Below, piece after piece: positions 39,901-51,141 of a stretch of DNA of 64,000 nt. Made by a program: the position numbers and the translations under genes. Within the stretch, counting starts at the first letter, position 1. Every line of letters starts with the position of its first letter. Below the pieces are notes generated by a model that did not search any database, had not been told where the DNA came from, and saw only the letters and a list, made by a program, of their open reading frames with translations. The DNA comes from Trichoplax sp. H2 (lineage: Eukaryota; Placozoa; Uniplacotomia; Trichoplacea): the NCBI GenBank assembly GCA_003344405.1, contig NOWV01000156.1, positions 62,001-126,000 of the forward strand, given 5' to 3'.

Positions 39901-41611
39901 TTTCGACCAGATTTTAAGAATTTATGATGAAATGGTAGAGAAGTCTGTAAGGTTAGTAGTAAATGTTCAGTATTTTGTATTGCATCTAGAAGTATATTTT
40001 TTGTAATGTTGGAATTTACACTAAATTTAGACCGATTTCTGCGGCTATTCATATGATAATTACGGCCCTACAACGGGCTGGGCGTGGAGACGAAGCAGCA
40101 GCATTGCAGTAAGTAAATTGGAGAAGGTACAATTAAGCTGATATTATGATAAACTAGAAGTAAATACAACTATGGAAATTCAATTCATAGATCTATTGAA
40201 AGTGAAAGTAAAGATATTATGACAATGAATGTGTATGTTGAAGCTGCGGCGTCACAGATGAATATTGAAGGTAAAATTTTTATAGTCCGTTACAAGTAAC
40301 AATTGTACTTGAATCGAATCGGGTATAAAGGGTACAGATTGAGGATAAAAATTAATTGACATAATATCTACGTTAACAGCTGCTTTGGAAAAATTAGCTG
40401 AGGTTAAAGCCGCAGGGAACACTCCTTTACCATTTGCTTATACATCTTTGTTGAAAGCCTACAGAAATCGAGGTGAAGCACAATATACAAATTTGCTTCT
40501 GCAAATTTATTATCCTTCAATGTTAAATTTCTGAACTGGAAATGCAATGAAGTAAAGCAATTATCAATATTTGATAATAGGTGATTGTGAAAATGCTTAT
40601 AAGTTGTACTTGGAAATGAAAGACTTACAAGTAGAAATACCAAAGATATGTTTCGTTATTTTGATTGGATTATTCGCTGAAAGGTGCATTAATATAATAA
40701 TAAATAACATGATATTACTAAATCCGTTATGTAATATTTGTAATGCTATTACTACACTTTGCAGTCGAAACCTTGATCGAGCAAAAGAGATTCTTGACTG
40801 TGCTTTGGCTGAAAACAAAGTACCATATGTTAGGTCTTTCGAGCAGATGATAACGTTAGCTATTTCTAAAAATGATCAAGATACTGCTAATGCATGTAAG
40901 TGACGATCACTACTGCTCAATTTAATTCGTATATTACAAGTTCTTAAGTTCTAACATTGTGCTATTTGTAGTTGTTAAGGATATGCGGAGAATTTTTGAT
41001 ATCGATTATAATGAAATGCAAGAAATATTGTTAGCTTCCAATTTAGCTGCAAACCAAGTGGCAGTTGCTGATAATTATTACAAGGTTAATAGGACTAAGC
41101 AATGATAGTTATATAATCGCTTATCGTTGATATCATAAATGATTATGTGAGTATTAAGTATGATAAAATATTTTTAATTCTCTATCTGTATTAGTATTTG
41201 AAGGGCGAAAATTCCAGTCGTTTAATCACTCGATTTAAAGCGATAGCTAAAACTTGTGTGAGAACCAATAACTTAGAAATATTACAAACGCTTCAAGAGT
41301 TTACTAAACGTCATCATGTTCCTTTGGATCAATCCTATCTTAACGAAGGGCTACTCCTTGTTTATAGTATGATATTTTGCTAAATATTGCTTTATCCAAT
41401 TTTTATCTGTAATGCAAACGATAAGTAGCAGATGTTGATTAAAGTTCTAATTTTCTTTTCTTGATAAGGCAATAAAAATGATGTTAACCAAGGAATCGAA
41501 TTATACAAGAACATGAAGAATTCCAATGCAGTGGTTTCTGAAAGATTCACTACACTACTACATTCGCTGTTACAAAGAAATGATATGGATATTTCTGAAG
41601 TTGTAGACTAG
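33969..41611 (+). CDS. LRPPRC: LRPPRC, leucine-rich PPR protein of mitochondria
   Basis: Exon 1 is 33969-34368; ATG chosen because it opens an Arg-rich, acid-free presequence (MWRVSTRFLMQRPVVFNARN) typical of mitochondrial import. Clear next exons: 35396-35518, 36008-36129, 36245-36303, 36450-36536, 36640-36678, 36806-36893, 36970-37074, 37192-37231, 37312-37469, 37561-37669, 37769-37806. More short exons (for example near 38.09, 38.45, 38.65, 39.05, 39.23, 39.61, 40.03, 40.38, 40.76, 40.97, 41.20 kb) lead to a TAG at 41609-41611. Tandem PPR helices are visible: HYNELLTVYNF, TTYINILQAYGIQGD, VYAALITGHARA, SYTALVNAVAERGNW, TYSSVIKALSR, QKGDIEGAVNLLHLM. The order follows human LRPPRC, including GHARA. 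The family binds mitochondrial mRNA with SLIRP and supports its stability and polyadenylation. Exon boundaries at 37.8-38.1 kb are uncertain. Confidence 0.87.
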
Positions 41612-43437
41612 TCATGAAAAACGACATCGTTTGCACTTGTTATCCAAGTTATTCCAATAATTAATTTAACATCAATCTAAAATTGTTTCATATCATAGCC
41701 TTATTGGCGATAAAAATCATGATATTATAAACAATGAATTTTATATCAAATATTTGGCGAAAAAATTGATATGGATATCGTATTAGAGCTGCAATTGCTT
41801 TAGGATTGAATACCACAAAATAACATTTGTTCTATAATTGCTTGTTGGTGCGACAAGCATAGAATCAGCCACTTATGATGTACTAGCTCAGTTATATTAT
41901 AATTATTAGCGATATTACATATGAATAGGTTGTAAAGGAATGGAAGCCTGAATTGCTGCTAATTAATTTTTCTTAATCTTAGATTATTAGATTCTTATTT
42001 TAAGCAAATTTTAGATCGCTTCATTTACCAATAATAGCAGTAATTTTATTGTATGATATCTGCATTTATTCAGCATGTTAAATACTTAGATACCTATATT
42101 AAAGATTATATTAAATTCTTAATCGGAGATTACTGTACTGTGCACGGTACAGCATCAATTTGATGTATAACTGTTGAATGAGTATTACTGACTATTCTGG
42201 TGATGATGTTAGATGCTCGTATATTAGCTGTTAGTCCTTAGTGTGCTAGCGTGCCACAACATTGAATATCTTCTCATTTCGTGCATATTCTACGTAAAAG
42301 CTGTTGCCAGTAGCACTTGGCTAAGAATACCTATCGCTGAATGGGCATTAACTATTCAAATTACTGATATATTATAATAATTGAAATGTATCAAGATTGG
42401 GTTAAAGAACTGTACAGTCGCTATTGAAGCTAGATAGTAACTCGAAATTGATTTCACAGTCGGAATATTATGAGAAATGCAGTATCCCTCCAAGAACTAC
42501 CGTTATTGTGGTTGGCTGTGGCATTATTTGCCGTAGTAATCCACATCGAAACCTGTTGTAACTTGTGCTAATTATAGCGATATGTATGTCACATTAGAGA
42601 TTTGCTTAATTTTAATAACTCAAATTTCCAAGAATCGAAGAAGATTCTAAACCCATTCATTACCAAGCCTAGGATGATCATGATTTTATCCTAACTGAAT
42701 TCGCTATGACAGGCGTGCTAAGTGTTGCCAAGGTATAATTATATTATCGACAGTATGGTGATAAACTCTTTGGGCTTTATTTTATATGTGATCATATACA
42801 ACATAAATGGATTGAGGTGTGCCAAAATGTAAACAAGGTAACAACACAGTATTATGGTATGTCAATTACATACAAATACACAACTTCGTATAAACATTTT
42901 ACAACTGCAGAGCAGTATATTGATTAATTATCAATACTTCAAAGAATAGGCAAGAAATAGTATTAGTGACCGTATTATTGAAATTATATGATTACGATCA
43001 CAGTTTTAAAAATTAAGTCCATTTTTTAAACTCAAAATTCTTATAACGTAGCTCTTCAGTAATGCATCATTCCTGATTTGGTTTCATAAGGTGCGGTAAC
43101 ACTAGAAAGCCAAATGGCATAAGGCGATATTAAATGATCGTATCATCACAGTTATAATCTACGGCTGACATTTTCTTCGTAAGCTGTTTTGAATTATATT
43201 ACGATTTTTAACGGATATTTCGTAGTTACAATCATTAAAAACTTTTTAATCGAATAATTGATTAACTAGACTTATGTCTACATTTTTTTTACCCAACAAT
43301 GGGAAAAATCAAATGACAAAGTAAAAGTACTTATAGTAATAATAGTTTAACACGTAGACATCCCTTATCCATACTCATGTCTTGCTTTAAAAGTATCGCT
43401 TGGATTTTCAAATTCTTAAGATATAGCATCTAATAGC
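41612..43437. other. Convergent intergenic region
   Basis: AT-rich DNA between the 3' ends of LRPPRC and ARHGAP11A. No frame of note; one short tgtactgtgcacggtacag palindrome-like patch near 42134. Confidence 0.5.
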
Positions 43438-46400
43438 TCAATAACTTTTCTTTTTAGCGCAAAGCACTGAGTAAAAACAATGCACTCTTTTTTTAGACTG
43501 TACATGATATCAATAATAGAATAGAAAAGATGTGGTTAGCTGAGCTAGGTAACAATTAATTTTTTATAAACTAACAGAATTTACAAGTTTTAAAAGTTGA
43601 TTCCACTTTATACAATGACTCCTATGAGATTATCAAATAGTTAAAAACGCTAAAGTTACCTGCACTGCTAATAATTTCGTATCCGTCTTCAATCTTTACC
43701 GAATGGCGTTGGCTATCAGTTGAAGTCTCAGGTACAGGCATCCTTCCAACAAATCCTGCACGCCTAGTGAAAATAGATGACAACAGTTGATTTAAAGCAA
43801 TACAGCTTGTTATCGTCGAGTAAATTCTTTTCAGTGTAGACTATATGTTAATGATATACGATGAAGTAAATCTATTCATACAATCTGGTCAAAGTACTGA
43901 CGAGTGTCAACTGTTATTGTCGTATCAACGAAATCATATTAATACTTTTTTAAATCTGTGGTAAAATGTAACTAGTTGGTATATGTAAATTTTGACTTAC
44001 ATTGGTCTTCTTGCACTTTTGTGGCGACGATGTGTATTTACTTTTGTGGGAGTTAAGTTACCAATTTGTTGGCCCAAGCGTAAAAACGCTGGTTCTGCAT
44101 TCTCATTGTTAAACATAGAAGGAACTGCAATTCCAAATATGTAAGANNNNNNNNNNNNNNNNNNNNAACTTTTCTTTTTAGCGCAAAGCACTGAGTAAAA
44201 TCAATGCACTCTTTTTTTAGACTGTACATGATATCAATAATAGAATAGAAAAGATGTGGTTAGCTGAGCTAGGTAACAATTAATTTTTTATAAACTAACA
44301 GATTTTATAAGTTCTAAAAGTTGATTCCACTTTATACAATGACTCCTATGAGATTATCAAATAGTTAAAAACGCTAAAGTTACCTGCACTGCTAATAATT
44401 TCGTATCCGTCTTCAATCTTTACCGAATGGCGTTGGCTATCAGTTGAAGTCTCAGGTACAGGCATCCTTCCAACAAATCCTGCACGCCTAGTGAAAATAG
44501 ATGACAACAGTTGATTTAAAGCAATACAGCTTGTTATCGTCGAGTAAATTCTTTTCAGTGTAGACTATATCTTCCGGAGGCGTGCAAATATTGTAAATCA
44601 ACTCTATCCATGTATCAATTCGATTAGGTATCACAATTGTTAATGATACACGATGAGGTAAATCTATTCATACAATCTGGTCAAAGTACTGACGAGTGTC
44701 AACTGTTATTGTCGTATCAACGAAATCATATTAATACTTTATTAAATCTGTGGTAAAATGTAACTAGTTGGTATATGTAAATTTTGACTTACATTGGTCT
44801 TCTTGCACTTTTGTGGCGACGATGTGTATTTACTTTTGTGGGAGTTAAGTTACCAATTTGTTGGCCCAAGCGTAAAAACGCTGGTTCTGCATTCTCATTG
44901 TTAAACATAGAAGGAACTGCAATTCCAAATATGTAAGATATTAATCTATAGATATACTACAATAATTGTAAGGAATTCCATTATAATTACTATTATGATT
45001 AAAATAATATCGACATTATAATATATTATCTAGTACATAAAACCAAGCATGCCTTTGAACAGTAACTAACGTTGCTGTATCTGCGGAAATTTGGACGAAC
45101 GACCACGCAGCTTTGACGTCATCGATACATAAGGACTGTGTATACGTTGCATGACTGAAGCAGCACGCCTACAATAATAGCAATGATTCCAAATAGTATG
45201 AAATCAGAGTTCATATATGAAAAGCTTAAAAATCAGTTGGCTCCAATCAGCCACAGTAAAATTTAGAGATATAAGCATAATGCAGCACAAACTTTTTCGT
45301 TGCTTTCATCATGTTGCTGTTATCATGTTTTCTTTTTAATCCTTGAGCTGAATCCAACAATGGAGAGGAACATGCTTCGGAATTGAAACTAACTACAGGG
45401 CCAACGACCGAATTGGTAGCATTATCGTCCTTTAAGGCCTTTAGAAAGTCTGGTGATATAGCCTGTCTCGATTTAGCTTTAGTAGTAATTATCAAGTGTA
45501 AGTCAATCTTGATTTGAAAAGGCTTAGGAAATATCTTCGTACTGTAGTAATTATTTCTATTATCCTTTATTGACGCTAAAACTGCACAGTCAACTAAGTT
45601 GTAATAGCTGAATTATTAGTAACTAGTCCATACGGTAGGTCAAGTTTTGTTCCGTAGTCTTACATTTTTTGTTATGAGGATCAATACCAGCCCTGCATAG
45701 ACGAGCATTCGATGATCGAGTTCTTAAACGACGTTTGCTCTTCTTTTGATCTATGATAAATTTTAGTAATACACATATGTAAGCATTAAAGAGCGTTGAT
45801 TTTGAATCAAATAAATGATATATTCCGACTGACGCTCTATTTAGTGAATACTGTATTATTTGCAATTTATTAAGCAGTCGTATGAAGGCAGTTGTCTAGT
45901 AAGTACTAACAATAGCATAATACTTACTACTAAATTTATTCATTGCAAATTTGTCATCATTGGGCAACAAAGTGAATTTATCTTTAAGTTGTTGGATATC
46001 TTCCAGTACGTCAGATGGTATAAAGCCAATTTTATCGGCATTATCGATTAAAGTTTTTATGATGGTTGTTTGTAATGATAGTAAATCGCTATTATCATCA
46101 TTATTGCTGACGTCAGGCATTAAACTTGGCGTTAAAACTAGTGCTAAGTTATTACTATCCATTTGATTTTGATCGGATTGAGTAGCAACATCTTTCAGAA
46201 ATTTCATAATATAATGCAAAACGTTTAAGTTATCCCGTGGAAATAACAAGCACAGTAATAATATTGTCATTTGATGCAGACGACTTGCTTTCATTGAAGC
46301 ACATTGTAAAAGTGCTTCATGAAATTCGTGAGGCATTACAGGAAAGGACAAGGAACGTAGAAATTGCTTCCATAACGTAGCAATATCATGCACATTAGCA

Positions 46401-47987
46401 TCTTCACTCCAATCCTGGTTAACTTTACCGATTTGTGCCTAGTACGTTGTTGTAGTATTTTGAAGCATAATTTAATTTTACGAAGAGATTACGAATTGAA
46501 TTAAACATCGCTTTTAGCTATTTACCAGTAGTATTTTTTGTCGTGAACGTGATCCAGATTTTCTGAACAGGCCTTCTGTGTGAAGATGTCTTCGTAGAAA
46601 TTCACTTGTTTGATGTAAAAAGCTGTTGGGAAACATTGCAGTATAGAATTGATTAGATTGATTCGATTAAAGTTGCATATATCAGCGTCTAATTATTTAA
46701 ACAGAAATTGTTAGAAACTAATATTATAAATTAGCTACAATCGTGTTATTATGCTACACTGGTAGTTTATTTAACTGCTGATATGATTTCCTGATATGCA
46801 ACAGTTGCATTAACTAATTTGATAATGTAGTGAATTCTAGTGACATGATAGGTGAGGTATTGGTCCCACTTTCTAGAGAGATGTACGTAATACAACATGT
46901 AGAGCGTTAGAATAACTAAGACAGACAGATGATTTTGACGGTCATTAGTACATGTATATCTATATCTCGTTAACTTTATAAAGTACTAACAAATTTTTGG
47001 AGGTCTATTCGTGTTAACTATATAAAGCATACGACACGTAAAGGAATAATGAAAACTGCGATTGTTGTAGGAGTAGCATTTGATTGCGTCATTCTATGCA
47101 TTAAAGTAGTTGCCGATAATTAATTCTTTATTTCTAAAATGCTGCAGTTACTTACGTTGGAATGGCATAGTGTTCCGTTTGATTATCTTGCTTGTATGGG
47201 ACCAATGTTGCTGGCAATCCTAAAACTGAAGCAGGGTTGTCTTGGCTATGATTCTACAATAATAAACGATACGCGAATCATGACAAATGCTTAGCAGTCA
47301 AAATAGACTATACAATCACTTCTTGCTGTTTTTAAATACACTGTATCAAGGTTAATAAGATAGAGTAATAGGGGTTGTCCGTTTATAGAAGCTTTCATTT
47401 GTAGGTCATGGACTTTAGATAGAAATCTGACTAACATGGCTACATCGTGTTCAGTTGGTGTACTTTATGCTACTTACGAGTAGGTTATCTTGCCACTTTA
47501 TCCTACTTATAATTCTAACTATTAACCTTGAAGCAATCGAATAGGATTGATCGATAACTATTTCTATTGTTTGACAGCTCCTTTGATGGAAGTATGGCAG
47601 GGATGCGCATCTACCGATAGTGTGGTATAGGCTTGTTATGTTGGTAGATTGTAAAATCTAGAAAGCTTCTTCTATTGCTTAAGGAATGGGATCAAGATAG
47701 CAATGTATCTGTCTGTATGTTAACTGTCTTTCTTGGCGATCATTGTTACAGAGGATTTACATCCGTTACATGCAAAGCATAGCAGGATCGACTATAAAAT
47801 ACGGCACAGCCTGTTTGGATGGCTCTGACAAGCTAATACAACGCTTTCAAAGTGTTTGTACTAATTCACTTACCCTATTAGCTTGGATTACACCATCGGG
47901 TACTTTAATTCGACGGCTACACAATAATTGACGTATGACGATGTAAGCATGATCTCGATTATCCATACTAAATATTAGTGATGCCAT
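43438..47987 (-). CDS. ARHGAP11A: ARHGAP11A-like RhoGAP, 3' exons duplicated across a gap
   Basis: Start ATG at 47987 in an ACCATGG context. Phase-matched exons: 47987-47874, 47253-47156, 46622-46526, 46438-45928, one near 45749-45662, one near 45490-45290, 45168-45071, 44916-44793, 44487-44384, and a last exon whose intact copy is 43466-43438 (ends KKKSY, then TGA). The RhoGAP domain carries the arginine finger in EGLFRKSGS, then DIATLWKQFLRSL and MDSNNLALVLTPSLM. The N-terminal VLGLPATLVP and the post-domain ADKIGFIPSDVLEDI match ARHGAP11A, a cell-cycle RhoA GAP; the Lys/Arg-rich tail (KRRLRTRSS, LKRKHDN) is also shared. The exons at 44124-44001 and 43763-43660 repeat the preceding two and should be counted once. 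Confidence 0.85.
43443..44146. repeat. Left copy of gap-flanking duplication
   Basis: 704 bp nearly identical to 44167-44938. It carries the last three exons of ARHGAP11A and runs directly into the N run. Relative to the right copy it lacks 68 bp within an intron and has scattered single-base differences. Confidence 0.92.
44147..44166. other. Assembly gap (20 N)
   Basis: Exactly 20 N, a placeholder length and not a measured one. It cuts the right-hand copy of the last ARHGAP11A exon in the middle of its AAGAAAAGTT end. Confidence 0.98.
44167..44938. repeat. Right copy of gap-flanking duplication
   Basis: 772 bp matching 43443-44146, with an additional 68 bp (about 44572-44640, starting cttccggaggcgtgc) in the intron between the two duplicated coding exons. 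Exon lengths (124 and 104 bp) and reading frames are identical in the two copies. Confidence 0.92.
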
Positions 47988-50216
47988 GGTTCAGGTTGAT
48001 GATTTTCAATAGGTACTTGTAGGTGACTAACGTGCAATGTCTTGATCTTGGAGAAAGTGTAAGTTGATGTGTGCTTTTAAGCTTGTCTTCCACTCTCTAT
48101 TCTATCAGGTTACTGTAATAATAATGAATCTTTTAGCTTGAATCAATCTTCTATCTTATACCAGTCGTTGCCAATGCAAATCTAGTCTCAGTCTTTGTAA
48201 TGTAATGTTGGTCAAGGTTGTTGCTTTGTAGAAGGCTTTCAAGTCTCTGTGATCCCACTTGGTCACACAATCCGCTTGTCGTCGTCGTCGACAACAGTGT
48301 TACTCGATGAAGTATTTTTCTCCACCGACAACGATAAAATTACCTCGTAGTCTACCTGCCCCCAAAAAACATATTACAATAATTTATTTGTCTGGTTATT
48401 TGTAGTTAGGTTAAAGCTATGCATTGAAAATCAAGTTGAAAGGACGCCATGGACAACGAGCCCAAGGCATGATTGCCATGGCTGTATGCGTTGCTTTGGT
48501 TGGCCAAAGAGAACCGAGCATAACCAAGCTCATTTTTGAACCTTACCTGCTTTCTTTTTTAGCCAATCGACGACTACAACACACCAGGCTAGGTAAATTA
48601 CTTGCAAAAATCAATCTAAAACTGGATTGCTTTCCCTTATTAGGCTAAATTGGCAACCAATGTAAGAAAATCAAAGGGATTCAAAGAGAGAGAGAAAAAA
48701 AAATTGTGTAAAATTTCACTGGCTGGCAATGACTCTGTCTGCAGCTTGCTGAACCGTTCACCAGTGAAAATCCTTATGGAGCGCTGCAGAGGTTGTTTAC
48801 AATTTAGACTCTTTGCAGTCCATGGTCGAAGACAAAGCGATGGTGTGTAGCACTGTAGCTTGACTCAGTCGTTGTTGACGCGTACTGTCCAATTGACCTG
48901 ACAGAAAAACGTTTGCAAACGTTGACACTCGAGTCCGACTTTAAACTGCCGCTTGCAAATTCAAATAGTGTGACGTCACAATAGGTTGTTCACCACTCAG
49001 TGAATGAAGTTGGACCTGCGCACAACCATCATTGGGACTGGATGACAAGCAGCGGCTTGACGTCAACTCCAGTAAACATCCAAGTAGAATAAAGCTGTTG
49101 TAAAGCATTTCGCACAACATGGCGAAAGAGTGAATTCAAGTCAACTAAAATCAAGTCCAAAATGATGCACTCTACTGTCAACCATTGCCGTGGCCAACTA
49201 TTACAGTATACTGTACAGTTTTAGTGATAGCCTATCGTAGAATGAGGAGAAAAAAGAGTCAGTCAGTCAGTCTCGGTACTCTTTTGAAGTGAACGCCCGT
49301 TAAAGTAATTTACTTGCCTTGAACGGGGACGAACACTACAGTAAGTACATTAAAGAATCAACAATAGTACAAAGAGAGGGGCAGGAAAGGATTCTTCATC
49401 ATAGTAAAAATGTGCAGCCGAATATTTGACTGGTCATTTTAACTGTATTGCATGTCAAGAAAGACTGAAAAAATGATAGTGCCAAGCGTAGACTAGTAGA
49501 GGTATCTACAACTCTATGATAACTAAGAGAGAATTTGTCTTTGGCCTCGACATTCCAGTACTGTGCAGGGTGTCCGGAAAGTCTGGACACATCTTATTTA
49601 GTTCTGTATGACAGATGCGTCCAAACTTTATTTCTAAATTTTGTATGCAGTAAGATCATGTTCTGGAGATTTTAATATCGCAAACAGCAATATTCTGAGA
49701 CGTTCCTAGGTCTCTATATTTCAACGTCTACTAGAGACTGAGAGTATAGTACAGTAATGTATTGAAAGTAACAGTATTTTGCAGTCAACAGCCACTTGTA
49801 GTCACTCTCTTTCTTGTCAATATTGCTTAGCCATCCTTGAATTTGGTATGATTCATAAGCAATTGAACGCATGAAAACGTTCTCCGTCGTCAGATGGAAT
49901 TGCAAACACAGAAAGGCACCTACAGCCACAATCAAAGCTCTCACTTGAGTCTCTTGGCTGTGCCATCTGACAATTTGCCCATCTGCTGCAAAAATCCAAC
50001 TCGGTATTTACGATGACATTCAGTGGAAAGCACCAGCGCGTATGGAGTTGAGCAGCTCATTTTGAGCAACAACCGTGGACGACCATAGTGTACCCATTGC
50101 AGATGTACAAAACACTTGAAATGACCAGCAACATACGCCATTCTCAGTACTATATCATTGCATATAGAAACCAACAACAATCACTGTCTCTCGCTGCATC
50201 TTTGTATACTGTCAGG
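47988..50216. other. Gene-poor region upstream of ARHGAP11A and the mTERF gene
   Basis: Less AT-rich than its surroundings. Short frames at 48424-48648 and 49714-50180 have no recognisable domain. A partial palindrome gtgtccggaaagtctggaca lies at 49570-49589 and resembles a transposon terminus, but I found no partner. The ARHGAP11A promoter should lie in the first few hundred bases. Confidence 0.45.
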
Positions 50217-51095
50217 TCTAATACGGTGTTTGTATGACATAGACAAGTTCAGTTTAGTTTAGTTTAGTTTAGTATAGTTTAGTTTAGTTTAGTATAGTTT
50301 AGTTTAGTTTAGTTTAGTATAGTTTAGTTTAGTTTAGTATAGTTTAGTTTAGTTTAGTTTAGTATAGTTTAGTTCAGTTCAGTTTAGTTCAGTATAGTTT
50401 AGTATAGTTTAGTTTAGTGCAGTTTAGTTCAGTTCAGTTTAGTTTAGTTTAGTTCAGTTTAGTTCAGTTCAGTGCAGTTTAGTTTAGTTTAGTTCAGTTT
50501 AGTTCAGTTCAGTGCAGTTTAGTTTAGTCTAGTTTAGTTTAGTTTAGTCTAGTTTAGTTTAGTTTAGTTTAGTTTAGTTCAGTTCAGTTTAGTTCAGTTT
50601 AGTGTAGTTCAGTTCAGTTCAGTTTAGTTCAGTTCAGTGCAGTTCAGTGCAGTGTAGTTCAGTTCCGTGCAGTTCAGTTCCGTGCAGTTCAGTTCAGTTC
50701 AGTGTAGTTCAGTTCAGTTCAGTGTAGTTCAGTTCAGTGTAGTTCAGTTCAGTACAGTGCAGTTCAGTGCAGTGCAGTTCAGTTCAGTTCAGTTCAGTTC
50801 AGTACTGTACAGTGCGATATGGATCAGCGCGGACCAGTCCAGTGCGGTACGGTTCAGAGCGGTTCGATCTGGATGGTGTTGATATGGTTGGCACTACTGT
50901 CAGCTCTAATACTGTGTTTGTATGACCTAGACAAGTTCAGTTTAGTTTAGTTCAGTACAGTGCGATCTGGACCAGCGCGGACCAGTGCAGTTCGGCACGG
51001 GACAGTACGGTTTGGCGCGGTTCAGTGCAGCGCGGTAAGGTTCGGTACCGTTCAATACGGTCCAGTAGAGTACCGTACGGTACAGTATAGGACGG
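50217..51095. repeat. AGTNN pentamer satellite
   Basis: About 560 bp (50248-50806) of uninterrupted pentamers: AGTTT with AGTAT at the left, AGTTC and AGTGC in the middle, then AGTGT and AGTAC. It grades into a diverged GC-richer part (GTNNG units such as gtgcg, gtacg, gttcg) at 50807-50880. A 31-bp flank at 50217-50247 (tctaatacggtgtttgtatg...) is repeated at 50905-50935, followed by a second, shorter array to about 51095. The frame at 50667-50882 (FSSVQ repeats) is produced by the 15-bp multiple of the unit and is not a gene. Confidence 0.92.
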
Positions 51096-51141
51096 CTCTC
51101 TACGTGACTCTAATCAGTTGATTGGGAGTAGCTTTGACAAC

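Noticed and set aside
43997-44191. Frame crossing the N gap
   Set aside because: It joins the truncated last exon of one ARHGAP11A copy to an exon of the other through placeholder bases.
44572-44640. Coding exon in the 68-bp segment present only in the right copy
   Set aside because: The exons on either side join in phase (AT to G) without it, so it is intronic.
43443-44938. Genuine tandem duplication of ARHGAP11A 3' exons
   Set aside because: Near-identity, placement exactly at a placeholder gap, and truncation of one copy at the gap make an assembly artefact much more likely.
49714-50180. Degenerate transposase on the minus strand
   Set aside because: I looked for DDE-type and helix-turn-helix motifs in all three frames and saw none.
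50667-50882. 71-residue protein of FSSVQ repeats
   Set aside because: It is generated by three pentamers per 15 bp in the satellite; there are no flanking gene signals.
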